From Allosphingosinicella indica (lineage in GTDB: Bacteria; Pseudomonadota; Alphaproteobacteria; Sphingomonadales; Sphingomonadaceae): DNA of 64,000 bases. A model generated the notes under the pieces. That model was not told where the DNA came from, searched no databases, and saw only the letters and a program-made list of their open reading frames with translations. Positions 1 through 8,052 of this stretch are shown here, one piece after another. Within the stretch, counting starts at the first letter, position 1, and each line of letters begins with the position of its first letter. The translations under genes and the position numbers were made by a program. The stretch covers positions 558,001 through 622,000 of the forward strand of contig NZ_LT840185.1 of NCBI RefSeq assembly GCF_900177405.1. The letters are read 5' to 3'.

Positions 1-244
1 TGCCGAATTGGTAGGACATGACGATGCCCGAGACGACACCCATGCCGAAGGCGATGGCGAAGATCTTCAGCCAATATTTGAAGAGATCGAGATAGCGGCT
101 TTCGCCGGTCTTGAGCCACAGCGCCTCGAGCACCGCGAGATAGGAAGCAAGGCCGATCGAGAAAGCGGGGAAGATGAAATGGAACGAGACGGTGAACGCG
201 AACTGGATTCGCGCCAGCAGCAGGGCCAGTTCACTGTCGGCCAC
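1..244 (-). CDS. cydA: Cytochrome bd-type quinol oxidase subunit I, N-terminal part
   Basis: This is the first 81 residues of the quinol-oxidising, haem-carrying subunit of a bd-type terminal oxidase in the inner membrane; the rest lies beyond the left window edge. The reading begins MADSELALLLARIQ and continues with FTVSFHFIFPAFSIG, in which the conserved early His (His19 in E. coli CydA, a haem ligand) is visible. It then shows LAVLEALWLKTG and two hydrophobic helices. The wording around the His resembles the cyanide-insensitive (CioA) branch more than classical CydA, which is an inference from a short stretch. The start is GTG, preceded seven bases upstream by GGGAGGA; an ATG four bases nearer that site is out of frame. 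The 98 bp up to glsA must hold its promoter, which I could not pick out. Confidence 0.85.
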   Translation of the reverse strand, partial: MADSELALLLARIQFAFTVSFHFIFPAFSIGLASYLAVLEALWLKTGESRYLDLFKYWLKIFAIAFGMGVVSGIVMSYQFG

Positions 245-342
245 GTCGCATTCCTCCCTGCCCGCGGCTCCTAGCCGAGCCGCGCGGAGATTTCACCCCC
301 CGAAGGTTGCCGAACGCGCGAGTGGACTTGCACGGCCTGCAA

Positions 343-1284
343 TCAGGCGAACACCGTCCAGCCGGTGCGCTCGACCAGCGCCTCCAACGCGATCGCCCCG
401 GCGAGCGACGTCCCGGCGGCGTTGAGGCCGGGTGACCAGACGCAGACCGACGCCTCGCCCGGCACGATCGCGAGGATCCCGCCGCCGACGCCGCTCTTGC
501 CCGGCAGCCCCACGCGGAAAGCGAAATCGCCAGAATTGTCGTAATGGCCGCAGGTCAGCATCAGCGAATTGATGCGGCGGCTGCGCGACGGGGTGATCGG
601 CGCACGCTCGGTGACGGGATCGCGCCCATCGAAGGCGAGATGCAGCCCGGCGCGGGCAAGCTGGCGGCAGCTCATCGCCGTCGCGCATTGGCGGAAATAG
701 GCGGAGAGCACGTCCTCCACGGGATTGCGGAGATTGCCGAAGGCGGAGAGGAAATACGCAAGGCTGCGGTTGCGCGCGCCGGCCTCGCTCTCCGACGTGG
801 CGACCTCGTCGTCGGTGAGCACGGCGCCATCGTCGCCCGCCGAGCGGAGGTAGTCGAGCAGCGCGGCGACCGCTTCGTCGGGGCTGCCGTCGCCGATCAC
901 CGCATCGGTGACGGCAAGCGCACCCGCGTTGATCAGCGGGTTGCGCGGCTTGCCCTTCTCGACCTCGAGCTGGACGATCGAATTGAACGCCGATCCTGAC
1001 GGCTCGCGCCCCACCCGCTCCCACAGCATCGCCTGGATGCGGTTGAGCGCGAGGGCGAGCATGAACACCTTGGAGATGCTCTGGATCGAAAAGGCCTCGT
1101 CCGCATCGCCCGCGACGATCGCCTCGCCGCTCCGCGTTACGACCGCGATGCCGAATTTCATCGGATCGACGCGGGCGAGCGCGGGGATGTAGGACGCGAC
1201 CTTGCCCTCGCCGCGATGCGCCGCGGCGGCGGCCCATGCCGCCTCCACCGCTGCCTTCAAATCCACATCGCGCTTCAACATCAT
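343..1284 (-). CDS. glsA: Glutaminase
   Basis: Hydrolyses L-glutamine to glutamate and ammonia in the cytoplasm. The 313-residue product matches the usual length of bacterial glutaminases. The serine-lysine catalytic motif S-x-x-K is seen at residues 69-72 (QSISKVF), with the conserved ASYIP tyrosine near residue 32. Later come the family segments GSAFNSI, NPLINAGA, CGHYDNSGDFA and the glycine-rich LPGKSGVGGGI. The open frame extends 25 codons further upstream, but the ATG at 1284 has AGGGGA five bases in front and begins at the conserved region, so it is preferred; an adjacent second ATG is possible. It lies 46 bp downstream of the aspartate kinase-homoserine dehydrogenase gene on the same strand and may be read with it. 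Confidence 0.93.
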   Translation of the reverse strand: MMLKRDVDLKAAVEAAWAAAAAHRGEGKVASYIPALARVDPMKFGIAVVTRSGEAIVAGDADEAFSIQSISKVFMLALALNRIQAMLWERVGREPSGSAFNSIVQLEVEKGKPRNPLINAGALAVTDAVIGDGSPDEAVAALLDYLRSAGDDGAVLTDDEVATSESEAGARNRSLAYFLSAFGNLRNPVEDVLSAYFRQCATAMSCRQLARAGLHLAFDGRDPVTERAPITPSRSRRINSLMLTCGHYDNSGDFAFRVGLPGKSGVGGGILAIVPGEASVCVWSPGLNAAGTSLAGAIALEALVERTGWTVFA

Positions 1285-1330
1285 CGGTCCCCTGGCTCGC
1301 GGGCGATAGCGGCGCAAAATGGCGCGAGGG

Positions 1331-3052
1331 TCAAGCGCTGAGGCGGATCGGCTCTTCACCCAGCGCTTCGATATGGCGGCGGCGGACGTCCATCAGATCG
1401 GCGAACACCGCCGCCGCAGTCGGCCAGCGACCGGCGCCCTGGCCAAAGATCGTGTGGACGCGGCCCGCGCGGTCGGTGAGGCGGAAGCGGTTCTCAGCAC
1501 CGTTCGCGCCGGCAAGCGGATGCGCGAGGGGCAGCGATTCGATCGTGACCCCTGCGGCGAGCGTGCCATTGGGAAGCACGCGGCAACGGCCGACCTGCTT
1601 CAGCACCTCGCCGCGCGCCAACGCCGCTTGCGCCGTCTCGGGCGTGGTCGCGCGGAGCGACTGGCGCGGGATGCGCTCGGGCGCGAGCGCCGCGCCGAAA
1701 CAGGCGCGCGCGAGGATCGCGAGCTTGGCGGCAGCGTCATACCCGTCGACATCTGCCGAGGGATCGGCTTCGGCAAAGCCCAGCGCACGCGCCTCGATCA
1801 GCGCGCGATCGAGCGGCCAGCCCGCGGCGAGACGGCCGAAGAGATGGTTGGCGGTACCGTTCATCACCCCTTCGACCGCGACGAGACCCGGACCGGCGTG
1901 CAGCCGCGCGGCGGCCTCCAGCACGGGAGCACCGCCGCCGACCGCGCCCGAGAAGACGAGCTGGCTGCCGCCCGCCGTGGCCGCAGCGTGAAACGCGTCA
2001 TAATGCGCGGCGACGACCGCCTTGTTTGCGGTGACGACATGCGCGCCGCGGCGGAGCGCACGGGACAGTATGTCCGCGGCGTCGCTGCCGCCGATCAACT
2101 CGATCACCACGTCGGGGTCGCCGGCAAGCGCTTCGTCAAGATCATCGGTGAAACGCGCGGGATCACGACCGTCGAGATGGCGCACCAGTACTTTACCCAA
2201 CGCGAAGCGATCCGAATGACGGTCGATACATTCGGCAACGCCCGCCCCGACCGCGCCATGGCCTAGTAGCGCCACACGAAGCGGAGCCGTAAGCAGCGGC
2301 AGGCGGCGGATGGCCGGGCCGGCGGCGATCACCGTCGCCTCATGCTCGCCGAGCGCGGCGATCTCGATCGCTATGCCCGCCGCCTTCGCCGCCGCGATCG
2401 CCTTGGGCTGAATGAGCCCGGCGCTCGCTTCGGCGGCGGTGTCATAATCGATCGCGCCGTAGCGCTCGGCGCGCGGATTGACCGCGGGATCCTCGGCATA
2501 AACGCCATCGACATCCTTGAGCAGCCGCACCCTTTTCGCGCCCAGGGCCGCCGCGAAGAAGACCGCGGAAAGATCGGTGCCGCCGCGGCCGAGCGTCACC
2601 ACGCCATGTTCGGCATGGCCGGCGATAAAGCCGGGAACGACGATGGCCTCATGATCGGCGAGCTTCGCCGCCACCGCCGCCGCGTCGAGCGCGACAAGGT
2701 TCGAATCGAGCGGCGCGCCTTCGGCGACCAGCGCCATCTCGTGCGGATCGAGCGCGGCGGCGCGGACGCCGATCCGGCCCAGCGCCAGCGCCATCAGTGC
2801 GGCGGACCGCAGCTCGCCGATCCGCGCCAGCCGCGCAACCAGCGCGGGCGCCGCCGCGTCGCCGCCCACCCTTTCCGCCTGGGCGAACAGCGCATCGGTT
2901 TCTCCGGCGATCGCCGAGAGGACGAGCACGACCTTTTCGCCTGCCCGGATGTGGCGATAGGCTTCATCGGCGAGACATCGGTAATCGGCCTCGCTCTCCA
3001 GGACCGAGCTTCCGAACTTCAGGACGCAGACGTCCGCTTCGATGGACTGCAT
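1331..3052 (-). CDS. Aspartate kinase-homoserine dehydrogenase fusion lacking ACT domains
   Basis: A 573-residue bifunctional enzyme for the first and third steps from aspartate to homoserine (precursor of Met and Thr). Residues 1-248 are an amino-acid kinase domain: VLKFGSSV at 10-17, LGRGGTDLSA from 154 and KDVDGVYAEDP at 179-189. Residues 258 to the end are homoserine dehydrogenase: Rossmann motif GHGAVGAG at 264-271, TANKAVVA near 341, then MNGTANHLFGRL and GFAEADPSADVDGYDAAAK. ThrA/MetL-type fusions are about 810-820 residues and carry a regulatory ACT region between the halves; here the kinase runs straight into the Rossmann fold, so allosteric feedback by that route is absent. The ATG at 3052 is chosen over a TTG at 3097, which would lie against the upstream terminator. 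Control is probably by the leader-peptide attenuator in front of it. Confidence 0.9.
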   Translation of the reverse strand: MQSIEADVCVLKFGSSVLESEADYRCLADEAYRHIRAGEKVVLVLSAIAGETDALFAQAERVGGDAAAPALVARLARIGELRSAALMALALGRIGVRAAALDPHEMALVAEGAPLDSNLVALDAAAVAAKLADHEAIVVPGFIAGHAEHGVVTLGRGGTDLSAVFFAAALGAKRVRLLKDVDGVYAEDPAVNPRAERYGAIDYDTAAEASAGLIQPKAIAAAKAAGIAIEIAALGEHEATVIAAGPAIRRLPLLTAPLRVALLGHGAVGAGVAECIDRHSDRFALGKVLVRHLDGRDPARFTDDLDEALAGDPDVVIELIGGSDAADILSRALRRGAHVVTANKAVVAAHYDAFHAAATAGGSQLVFSGAVGGGAPVLEAAARLHAGPGLVAVEGVMNGTANHLFGRLAAGWPLDRALIEARALGFAEADPSADVDGYDAAAKLAILARACFGAALAPERIPRQSLRATTPETAQAALARGEVLKQVGRCRVLPNGTLAAGVTIESLPLAHPLAGANGAENRFRLTDRAGRVHTIFGQGAGRWPTAAAVFADLMDVRRRHIEALGEEPIRLSA

Positions 3053-3097
3053 GGATTTTCGCTTTCGATTGGCGCGGGGTACATCCCGCGCGGGCAA

Positions 3098-3131
3098 TAA
3101 AAAACCCGCTCGCCGGGGTCGGGGAGCGGGT
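3098..3131 (-). terminator. Intrinsic terminator acting as attenuator in front of the AK-HSD gene
   Basis: On the minus strand a perfect 8-bp stem (ACCCGCTC with GAGCGGGT, at 3131-3124 and 3111-3104), extended inside by three more pairs, is followed at once by six T. It lies 35 bp after the stop of the methionine-rich leader ORF and about 46 bp before the AK-HSD start codon, with no other gene ending here, so it can only act within that leader. An alternative pairing is possible between GCGGG at 3184-3180, just after the Met codons, and CCCGC at 3130-3126 in the terminator stem. That would be the antiterminator. Confidence 0.8.
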
Positions 3132-3165
3132 CGGTGGTTCGAGCTGGACCTGTCAGGTCAAAAAA

Positions 3166-3291
3166 TCAGCCGGCACCGCCCCGCATTCGCATGGCGGCCA
3201 TCATCATCATCGCGGCGAAAGGAGCACGGACGCAGGACGCCATGCCGTTACCGGCACCCGCATCCACTGCAATCCGAACCGCCATCGTCAT
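3166..3291 (-). CDS. Methionine-rich leader peptide (attenuator)
   Basis: A 41-codon ORF upstream of the AK-HSD gene. Nine residues are Met, and six of them fall within residues 28-36 (MMMMAAMRM; the four tandem ATG codons are at 3210-3199). An AAGGAGA ribosome site sits eight bases before the ATG. The stop is followed within 35 bp by the intrinsic terminator at 3131-3098. This is the layout of classical amino-acid attenuators (thr, his, trp, ilv leaders): a ribosome pausing on Met codons when charged Met-tRNA is scarce would free the antiterminator and let transcription reach the biosynthetic gene. An in-frame upstream ATG pair at 3339 would give 57 residues but has no good ribosome site. 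The peptide itself probably has no function after translation. The layout is seen; the mechanism is inferred. Confidence 0.75.
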   Translation of the reverse strand: MTMAVRIAVDAGAGNGMASCVRAPFAAMMMMAAMRMRGGAG

Positions 3292-3317
3292 CGCTCGCGA
3301 TCTCCTTCGCGCCGCAC

Positions 3318-3346
3318 TGATGGTGCGGAACGCCATCATCCGTCAA
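3318..3346 (-). promoter_or_regulatory. Candidate promoter for the Met leader transcript
   Basis: On the minus strand TTGACG (3346-3341) is followed after 17 bases by CCATCA (3323-3318). The -35 is good, the -10 poor. A start about seven bases further on would place the leader ATG (3291) roughly 20 nt into the RNA, which favours the 41-codon leader. The -35 overlaps the stop of the NIPSNAP gene. Weak evidence only. Confidence 0.3.
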
Positions 3347-3714
3347 CCGTCTTCACATAAGGTGAACGGCGCGGCGTCGGCTAAAAGCCCGTCTGGCACG
3401 GCGCTATCGCCGGGCAGCAGTGGGCGGAAGAAGAAGCGTTCGTAGCGGACGACGCAGCCGCTTTCGTCGCGGATCCTGTCCGCCTTCACGAACTGCGGAT
3501 CGACGCCGAAGAGGGCGCGATAGGCTTCATAGGCGGCGAAGCTCGGGAAGCTGAACAGCGCGAGCGCGCGATCGCTGGCACCTTCCGACGGCAGGAAATA
3601 TCCGTGATGCGTTCCCCCGTGGCGATCGACGAGATACATCCAGGCGCGCGCGAATTTCTCGAACGCGGCGGTCTTGGCGGGATCGATCCGGTAATCGACG
3701 AAACAGGTGATCAT
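3343..3714 (-). CDS. NIPSNAP-like small protein
   Basis: A 123-residue cytoplasmic protein with the ferredoxin-like (dimeric alpha-beta barrel) look of the NIPSNAP family. It opens MITCFVDYRIDPAKTAAFEKFARAW, where the residues after the first strand match the family helix. It then has THHGYFLPSEG, ALALFSFPSFAAYEAYRA and a C-terminal strand VVRYERFFFRP. No enzymatic role is established for bacterial members. The longer open frame is rejected: the ATG at 3714 has GGAGGAGA eight bases upstream and starts the conserved part. It is divergent from aroA, only 36 bp away, and its stop abuts the Met leader unit. Confidence 0.75.
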   Translation of the reverse strand: MITCFVDYRIDPAKTAAFEKFARAWMYLVDRHGGTHHGYFLPSEGASDRALALFSFPSFAAYEAYRALFGVDPQFVKADRIRDESGCVVRYERFFFRPLLPGDSAVPDGLLADAAPFTLCEDG

Positions 3715-3750
3715 GGCGTCTCTCCTCCCCGCCCCATGCGGCGATCCGCG

Positions 3751-5043
3751 ATGAAAGGAAAGCTGCGTGCCACGCCTTCGCGGGGGCTGAGCGGCCGGAT
3801 CGCAGTGCCGGGCGACAAGTCCATGTCGCACCGCGCGCTGATCCTGGGCGCGATGGCCGAGGGCGAGACGCGGATCGAAGGCTTGCTGGAAAGCGACGAC
3901 GTGCTGGCGACGGCGCGCGCCGTCGAGGCGCTGGGCGCAGACGTGGAGCGGCTTGGCGAGGGACGCTGGCGCGTGACCGGTGGGCCGTGGCGATCGCCGG
4001 ACGCACCGATCGACTGCGGCAATTCGGGCACCGCCGCACGGCTGCTCATGGGCGCCGCCGCAGGGCGTGGCGTCACCGCCACCTTCACCGGCGACGCATC
4101 GCTCCGCGCACGGCCTATGGACCGCGTCGTCGCCCCGTTGGCCGCGATGGGCGCCACGATCGAGGGCGGCGACAGGCTGCCAATCACGGTGCGCGGCGGG
4201 CAGCTGAGGGGAATCGCGTTCGACAATGTCTTCGGATCAGCCCAGGTGAAGTCGGCGATCCTGCTGGCGGGTCTCGGCACGGACGGCGCGGTGTCGGTGC
4301 GCGAGGACCGGCCCAGCCGCGACCATAGCGAAATCATGCTCGGCGCCTTCGGCTGCGCGGTGGAACGCGAGGGTAAGATCATCGCCCTGCCCGCGCACCG
4401 GCAGCTTCGCGCAACGCAGGTCACGGTGCCGTGCGACCCGTCCTCCGCCGCCTTCCCGCTGGTCGCGGCGCTGCTGACGGCAGGCTCCGACCTCACCGTC
4501 ACCGGCACGCTCGCCAATCCGCTGCGCACCGGGCTTTACAAGACAGTGCGCGAAATGGGCGCGGACATCCGTTTCGAAGAAGAGCGAGAGGTCGGCGGCG
4601 AAGCGGTGGCTGATGTCACTGTACGGACGTCCGCGCTGCGGGGCGTCACCGTACCCGCGAACCGAGCGCCCGCAATGATCGACGAATATCCGGTCCTTGC
4701 GGTCGTCGCCGCCTTCGCCGAAGGTCCGACGGTGATGCACGGGCTCGGCGAATTGCGGGTGAAGGAAAGCGACAGGCTGGCGGCGATCGCCGACGGGCTC
4801 GCGGCCTGCGGCGTGCGCGCCGAGGTGGAGGACGACGCGTTGACCGTCCACGGCTGCGGCGGGCCGGCGCGCGCTGCGGACATATTCACGCAAGGCGATC
4901 ACCGCATCGCGATGAGTTTTCTCGTCGCTGGGATCGCGGGGCAGCACGCGGTGACGGTGGACCGCGCCGACATGATCGCGACCAGCTTTCCTGGGTTCGC
5001 CGATCTGATGCGCGGCATCGGCGCGCGGATCGCGACGGCATGA
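3751..5043 (+). CDS. aroA: 3-phosphoshikimate 1-carboxyvinyltransferase (EPSP synthase)
   Basis: Transfers enolpyruvyl from PEP to shikimate-3-phosphate, the sixth shikimate step. The 430 residues show [79 protein letters not shown] and [10 protein letters not shown], so the whole active site is present. GDKS, SAQxK and RDHSE are the pattern used to describe class II enzymes. The N-x-T-R element reads NPLR, and the glyphosate-relevant loop is GNSGT, with the ordinary Gly. Start choice is uncertain: no good ribosome site precedes either ATG 3751 or ATG 3736 (five residues longer); 3751 fits the usual distance to the PGDKS motif. It overlaps aroC by four bases and is first of four coupled aro genes. 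Confidence 0.95.
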   Translation: MKGKLRATPSRGLSGRIAVPGDKSMSHRALILGAMAEGETRIEGLLESDDVLATARAVEALGADVERLGEGRWRVTGGPWRSPDAPIDCGNSGTAARLLMGAAAGRGVTATFTGDASLRARPMDRVVAPLAAMGATIEGGDRLPITVRGGQLRGIAFDNVFGSAQVKSAILLAGLGTDGAVSVREDRPSRDHSEIMLGAFGCAVEREGKIIALPAHRQLRATQVTVPCDPSSAAFPLVAALLTAGSDLTVTGTLANPLRTGLYKTVREMGADIRFEEEREVGGEAVADVTVRTSALRGVTVPANRAPAMIDEYPVLAVVAAFAEGPTVMHGLGELRVKESDRLAAIADGLAACGVRAEVEDDALTVHGCGGPARAADIFTQGDHRIAMSFLVAGIAGQHAVTVDRADMIATSFPGFADLMRGIGARIATA

Positions 5044-6119
5044 GCGTCAACAGCTTCGGCCGCCTGCTCCGCGTGACCACCTGGGGGGAGAGTCACGGGC
5101 CGGCGATCGGCGCGGTGGTGGATGGCTGCCCGCCGGGCATCGCGCTGGCCGAAGACGACATCCAGCCGTGGCTCGACAAGAGGCGACCGGGCGCGTCGCG
5201 TTTCACCAGCCAGCGGCGCGAGGCGGACGCGGTGCGCATCCTTTCGGGCACGTTCGAGGGGCGCACGACGGGCACGCCGATTAGCCTGGTCATCGACAAT
5301 AGCGACGCGCGGCCGAAGGATTATGACGCGGTTGCCGCCGCCTACCGGCCGGGCCATGCCGATTATGCCTATGACGCCAAATACGGCCTGCGCGACTGGC
5401 GCGGCGGCGGGCGGAGTTCGGCGCGCGAGACAGCGATGCGGGTGGCGGCGGGGGCGATCGCGCGGCTTATCATCCCCGGCGTCGCGATCCGCGGCTATGT
5501 CGTCGAATTGGGCGGCGATGCTATCGACCGCGCGGCGTTCGACAATGCGGCAATCGACGCCAATCCCTTCTTCTGCCCCGATCCCGCCGCCGCGGCGCGG
5601 TGGGAGGAGCGGATCGATGCGGCGCGCAAGGACGCATCCTCGCTCGGCGCGATCGTCGAATGCGTGGCGACCGGGATGCCGGCCGGCTGGGGCGCGCCGG
5701 TCTATGGAAAGCTCGACGCGGACCTTGCCGGGGCGATGGTTTCGATCAATGCGGCCAAGGGCGTCGAGATCGGCGACGGCTTTACTGCGGCGCGCCTCGG
5801 CGGCGCGGAAAATGCGGATGCGATGCGAAGCGGCAGTGACGGCGCGCCTGCATTTCTCTCCAACCATGCAGGCGGCATCGCGGGCGGCATCGCGACCGGG
5901 CAGCCGGTGGTGGTGCGCGTGGCGTTCAAGCCGACCTCGTCGATCCCCACCCCTCTACCGACCATCGGTCGCGACGGCGGCGAGACCGAAATCGCGACCA
6001 AAGGGCGGCACGATCCCTGTGTCGGCATTCGCGGCGTGCCGGTGGTCGAGGCGATGATGGCGCTGGTACTGGCGGACCATTATCTGCTCGACCGCGCGCA
6101 ATGCGGCGAGCGGACGTGA
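5040..6119 (+). CDS. aroC: Chorismate synthase
   Basis: Last shikimate-pathway step: anti-1,4-elimination of phosphate from EPSP to give chorismate, needing reduced FMN. The 359 residues have the family signatures [10 protein letters not shown] near the start, [14 protein letters not shown], the FMN/phosphate loop [29 protein letters not shown] and [20 protein letters not shown] at the end. Full family length, no damage. The start ATG overlaps the aroA stop (ATGA), so translation is coupled; the stop overlaps the aroB GTG in the same way. Confidence 0.97.
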   Translation: MSVNSFGRLLRVTTWGESHGPAIGAVVDGCPPGIALAEDDIQPWLDKRRPGASRFTSQRREADAVRILSGTFEGRTTGTPISLVIDNSDARPKDYDAVAAAYRPGHADYAYDAKYGLRDWRGGGRSSARETAMRVAAGAIARLIIPGVAIRGYVVELGGDAIDRAAFDNAAIDANPFFCPDPAAAARWEERIDAARKDASSLGAIVECVATGMPAGWGAPVYGKLDADLAGAMVSINAAKGVEIGDGFTAARLGGAENADAMRSGSDGAPAFLSNHAGGIAGGIATGQPVVVRVAFKPTSSIPTPLPTIGRDGGETEIATKGRHDPCVGIRGVPVVEAMMALVLADHYLLDRAQCGERT

Positions 6120-7222
6120 CGACGGTCCGCGTCGCGCTGGAAGCGCGGAGCTATGACGTCCGCATCGCGCCCGGGTTGATCGACGAGGCAGGTGTCTTGC
6201 TATCGCCTTATGCGCGCGACGGGCGACTGGTCGTGGTGAGCGACGAGACTGTGTGGACGGCGCAGGGTCAGCGGCTGACCGCCGGGCTGGAGCGCGGCGG
6301 GATCGCGCCGTTGCCGCTGCTAGTCTCGCCCGGCGAGGTGTCGAAAAGCTGGGCGGTGTTGGAAGATCTGACCAACCGGCTGCTCAGCGAACGGATCGCG
6401 CGCGGAGACCACATCCTCGCGTTCGGCGGCGGGATGGTCGGCGATCTCGCCGGCTTCGCCGCCGCCATCGTCAAGCGCGGCTGCGGGATCGTGCAGATGC
6501 CGACCAGCCTGCTCGCACAGGTCGACAGTTCGGTGGGCGGCAAGACCGGGATCAACGCCGCTGCGGGCAAGAATATGATCGGCGCGTTCCACCAGCCCGC
6601 CGCGGTGCTCATCGACCCGACCTGCCTCGCCACGCTGCCGGAGCGCGAACTGCGCGCGGGCTATGCCGAGCTGGTGAAATACGGGCTGATCGGCGACGCG
6701 GATTTCTTCGCCTGGTGCGAGGCGAACGGCGCGGCGCTGCTGGCGGGCGATCTGGATGCGATTGCGCACGCGATCGCGGTGAGCGTCGCCGCCAAGGCTG
6801 CGATCGTCGCCGAGGACGAGCGCGAGACGCTGGGACGCCGTGCGCTGCTCAACCTCGGCCACAGCTTCGGCCACGCGCTGGAAGCCGAGGCGGGCTATTC
6901 GGAGCGGCTGCTGCACGGCGAGGCGGTGGCGGCGGGCATGGCGCTTGCCTTTCGCCTGTCGGCGGCGCTGGGGCATTGCGGGCGAGCGGATGCGGAGCGG
7001 GTCGCGGCGCATCTCGCCGCAGTGGGCCTGCCGACGACGCTCGACGAAGCAGGAAGCCATGCGAGCGCCGAGGATCTGGCCGCGCTCATGCTGCACGACA
7101 AGAAGGCGAGCGGCGACGCGCTGACACTGGTGCTCGCGCACGGCATCGGCGCGGCCTTTGTCGAGCACGGCGTGGCTCCCGAAGGGGTCGCCCAGTTCCT
7201 GCGGACCGAGGGCGCGGCGTGA
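6116..7222 (+). CDS. aroB: 3-dehydroquinate synthase
   Basis: Cyclises DAHP to 3-dehydroquinate (second shikimate step), using NAD and a divalent metal. The 368 residues carry the NAD loop [13 protein letters not shown], then [44 protein letters not shown], and the metal-binding GHSFGHALE and HGEAVAAGM. The GTG at 6116 overlaps the aroC stop (GTGA) and gives the usual N-terminus ([14 protein letters not shown]). An in-frame ATG at 6101, five codons earlier inside aroC, is the alternative. Third gene of the aro operon; its stop overlaps the aroE start. Confidence 0.95.
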   Translation: MTTVRVALEARSYDVRIAPGLIDEAGVLLSPYARDGRLVVVSDETVWTAQGQRLTAGLERGGIAPLPLLVSPGEVSKSWAVLEDLTNRLLSERIARGDHILAFGGGMVGDLAGFAAAIVKRGCGIVQMPTSLLAQVDSSVGGKTGINAAAGKNMIGAFHQPAAVLIDPTCLATLPERELRAGYAELVKYGLIGDADFFAWCEANGAALLAGDLDAIAHAIAVSVAAKAAIVAEDERETLGRRALLNLGHSFGHALEAEAGYSERLLHGEAVAAGMALAFRLSAALGHCGRADAERVAAHLAAVGLPTTLDEAGSHASAEDLAALMLHDKKASGDALTLVLAHGIGAAFVEHGVAPEGVAQFLRTEGAA

Positions 7223-8052
7223 CGGCCTGGGCGGAGGTGATCGGCGATCCGGTCGCACATTCACTGTCCCCGCGCATCCACCGCTTCTGGCTCGACCGGC
7301 TGGGCTTGGCGGGCGACTATCGCGCGACGCGGGTTATGGCGGACCGGCTGGCGGCGCATCTGCGCGAGCGGCGCGGCGATCCGCACTGGCGCGGGTGCAA
7401 CGTCACCGTGCCGCACAAGAGCGCGGTGCTGCCGTTGATCGACCGCATCGACCCGGCCGCGGAGCGGATCGGCGCGGTCAATTGCATCGTCGCTGAAGGC
7501 GGCGCGCTGGTTGGCTACAACAGCGATGTCGACGGCATCGGCGCGGCGATCGGCAACCGTGCATTCGCGCGAGCGGTGGTGATCGGCGCTGGGGGCGCGG
7601 CGCGGGCGATGGTGGACGTGCTGGCGCAGCGCGGCACGGCGATCACTCTGCTCGCGCGTGATCCCGGCAAGGCAGAGGCGCTTGCGGCGGCGCGCCCGTT
7701 CGAAGCCGCAGCGGACGCGTTTCGGGGCGCCGACCTCATCGTCAATGCGAGCCCGCTCGGCATGACGCACGCGCCGATACCGGGCGGGCTTATCGCTGCG
7801 CTCGGCGCCGCCCCGGCCGACGCGCTGGTGTTCGACATGGTTTATGCGCCGCGCGAGACGGCACTGCTCGCCGCCGCCAGGGCACGCGGCCTGCCGATCG
7901 CGCAGGGCCTCACCATGCTTATCGGCCAGGCGCGGCGCGCCTTCGCCTTGTTCTACGGGGTGGCGCCGCCCGCCGAGGCGGATGCGGCGCTGCTACAGCG
8001 CCTCGACGATGGTGACATTGGCGATGCCGCCACCCTCGCACATCGTCTGTAA
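7219..8052 (+). CDS. aroE: Shikimate dehydrogenase
   Basis: NADPH-dependent reduction of 3-dehydroshikimate to shikimate. The 277-residue product has the substrate-binding GDPVAHSLSPRIH and CNVTVPHKSAVLP (with the catalytic Lys), NSDVDGIG, a Rossmann loop VIGAGGAARAMV, NASPLGM, VFDMVYAPRET and the C-terminal GLTMLIGQARRAF. It starts at GTG overlapping the aroB stop (GTGA). This completes a tight aroA-aroC-aroB-aroE unit; aroK, aroD/Q and aroF/G are not in the window. The 3' end overlaps the convergent thiolase gene by 60 bp. Confidence 0.95.
   Translation: MTAWAEVIGDPVAHSLSPRIHRFWLDRLGLAGDYRATRVMADRLAAHLRERRGDPHWRGCNVTVPHKSAVLPLIDRIDPAAERIGAVNCIVAEGGALVGYNSDVDGIGAAIGNRAFARAVVIGAGGAARAMVDVLAQRGTAITLLARDPGKAEALAAARPFEAAADAFRGADLIVNASPLGMTHAPIPGGLIAALGAAPADALVFDMVYAPRETALLAAARARGLPIAQGLTMLIGQARRAFALFYGVAPPAEADAALLQRLDDGDIGDAATLAHRL

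Noticed and set aside
3053-3097. TTG start at 3097 for the AK-HSD fusion (15 extra residues)
   Set aside because: It would begin right at the T run of the attenuator, has no ribosome site, and the added residues (PARDVPRANRKRKS) are not kinase-like. The ATG at 3052 is at the usual distance from KFGSS.
2797-3360. Plus-strand frame with a His-rich stretch opposite the Met leader
   Set aside because: It arises only as the complement of the ATG run; it has no ribosome site and lies antisense to the kinase gene and leader.
4023-4050. Glyphosate-tolerant class II EPSP synthase
   Set aside because: Several class II motifs are present, but the loop reads GNSGT with the ordinary Gly and the N-x-T-R element is NPLR, so tolerance cannot be claimed.
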